Source: Pseudomonas extremaustralis
Lineage (GTDB): Bacteria; Pseudomonadota; Gammaproteobacteria; Pseudomonadales; Pseudomonadaceae
Reading direction: 5' to 3'
Assembly (NCBI RefSeq): GCF_900102035.1
Contig: NZ_LT629689.1
Coordinates: forward strand, 2,046,001-2,110,000
DNA length: 64,000 nt
Below, piece by piece: positions 63,424-64,000 of the stretch. How positions within the stretch are numbered: position 1 is the stretch's first letter; each line of letters starts with the position of its first letter. The notes under the pieces are model-generated. The model was given only the letters and a program-made list of their open reading frames with translations, made no database searches and was not told where the DNA came from. A program made the translations under genes and the position numbers.

Positions 63424-64000
63424 GGGCCATCCTCAGTTCAAGACGATGGAAACCGTGCTTGGCGAAGCAGAACAGAACCACCTCCGTTGCCACCAGCACA
63501 TAGCAGACGCCAAGCAGGCCAAGGGTTTTGGCCAGGAAGAACACCGCCAGCAGGCTGGCCATCGACACCAGCATGAACACCACCGCGAAGGAGGTGTAGG
63601 AAGCCGTCGCCATCAAAGCCACCCAGTACACCTGCCAGGCCACATGGGTCAGTGCACCGATGGTCAGCACCAGCATGATGGTGGACGAGTAATCGTCTTT
63701 CCTGCCTGACCACACATCGAATATCGTCCCGCCGAACACCACCACCAAGACCCCCATCACACAGGCGATAGGCAGCGAAAACTTCAAGGCGTATCGAATC
63801 ATCTTTCTGACCAATTGGTTGTCACCGACAGAGAACGCATAGGAAATCTCCGGCCAAAGCGACTGATTCACCACCGTCGAAAACTGCACCAGCACCCTCG
63901 AGATCGTGCGGTAAAGACCGAAGATCGCCGCATGGGCCGGAGACAGCAGCACCGACAACAGAATGATCAACCCCTGTACGTTCAGCGCCAGACCGATGGG
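63413..64000 (-). CDS. wzx: Wzx-type polysaccharide flippase, 5' end outside the window
   Basis: The frame is open to the right edge, so only the last 195 residues are seen. They contain about five membrane segments: near the edge LIILLSVLLSPA, then VLVVVFGGTIF, MLVLTIGALTHVAWQVYWVA, AVVFMLVSMASLLAVFF and GVCYVLVATEVVLFC. Between them lie the amphipathic SPAHAAIFGLYRTISRVLVQ and FSTVVNQSLWPEISYAF. This is the typical C-terminal half of the MATE/Wzx (PST) superfamily. It would flip lipid-linked repeat units to the periplasm. Confidence 0.8.
   Translation of the reverse strand, partial: PIGLALNVQGLIILLSVLLSPAHAAIFGLYRTISRVLVQFSTVVNQSLWPEISYAFSVGDNQLVRKMIRYALKFSLPIACVMGVLVVVFGGTIFDVWSGRKDDYSSTIMLVLTIGALTHVAWQVYWVALMATASYTSFAVVFMLVSMASLLAVFFLAKTLGLLGVCYVLVATEVVLFCFAKHGFHRLELRMARVN

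Overview
The window is high-GC chromosomal DNA typical of the Pseudomonas fluorescens group. The evidence is the codon usage, the many copies of GTGGGAGGGGGCTTGC-type REP/REPIN repeats between genes, and the gene families present: DksA2-like, DUF2789, AcoR/AcoABC, a polyamine-type GlnA/PotF pair, and a colanic-acid-like polysaccharide locus with yjbEFGH. I see no rRNA, tRNA, CRISPR array, prophage or insertion sequence.

Layout. 0-3.6 kb: small hypothetical genes, a chemoreceptor and a DksA2-like factor. 3.9-16.9 kb: a complete-looking inositol module. An ABC importer (binding protein, double ATPase, permease), two inositol dehydrogenases and iolG-D-B-E-C run leftward. A divergent RpiR-family iolR lies at the right end. 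A perfect GGAA-N6-TTCC IolR site sits in the iolC/iolR gap, and a near match lies inside the importer promoter. iolA/mmsA is not in the window. 17-20.4 kb: a membrane protein with a 24-residue peptide gene, and an OmpR/HisKA two-component pair. 20.5-25.8 kb: a probable polyamine/gamma-glutamyl-amine catabolic operon with a divergent AraC regulator. 25.9-32.1 kb: acetoin dehydrogenase acoABC with a sigma-54 promoter, the activator acoR, and a butanediol/diacetyl dehydrogenase. 32.3-34.4 kb: a TonB-dependent receptor. 34.6-42.4 kb: a regulator-rich stretch (LysR, AraC, two related winged-helix/ATPase regulators overlapping tail to tail, GlxA type) and a pirin. 42.6-42.9 kb: a secreted protein made of eight 13-residue repeats.

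43.3 kb to the right end: an exopolysaccharide locus. A three-gene regulatory operon (winged-helix regulator with pseudo-receiver domain, degenerate EAL protein, second winged-helix regulator) precedes wcaJ on the + strand. On the - strand a long biosynthetic operon enters from beyond the right edge (wzx, acetyltransferases, glycosyltransferases, wzy, gmd, fcl, wcaI, gmm, manC). It is followed by a separate export operon, yjbE-wza-yjbF-yjbG-yjbH. The gene order resembles the colanic-acid-like capsule locus that I recall from P. fluorescens SBW25 capsule-switching work; that identity is from memory and unchecked. The manC gene carries an apparent one-base frameshift that displaces its last 27 codons.

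Gene starts were chosen by Shine-Dalgarno position, family length and overlap with neighbours. All function calls rest on reading motifs by eye; no database search was run.
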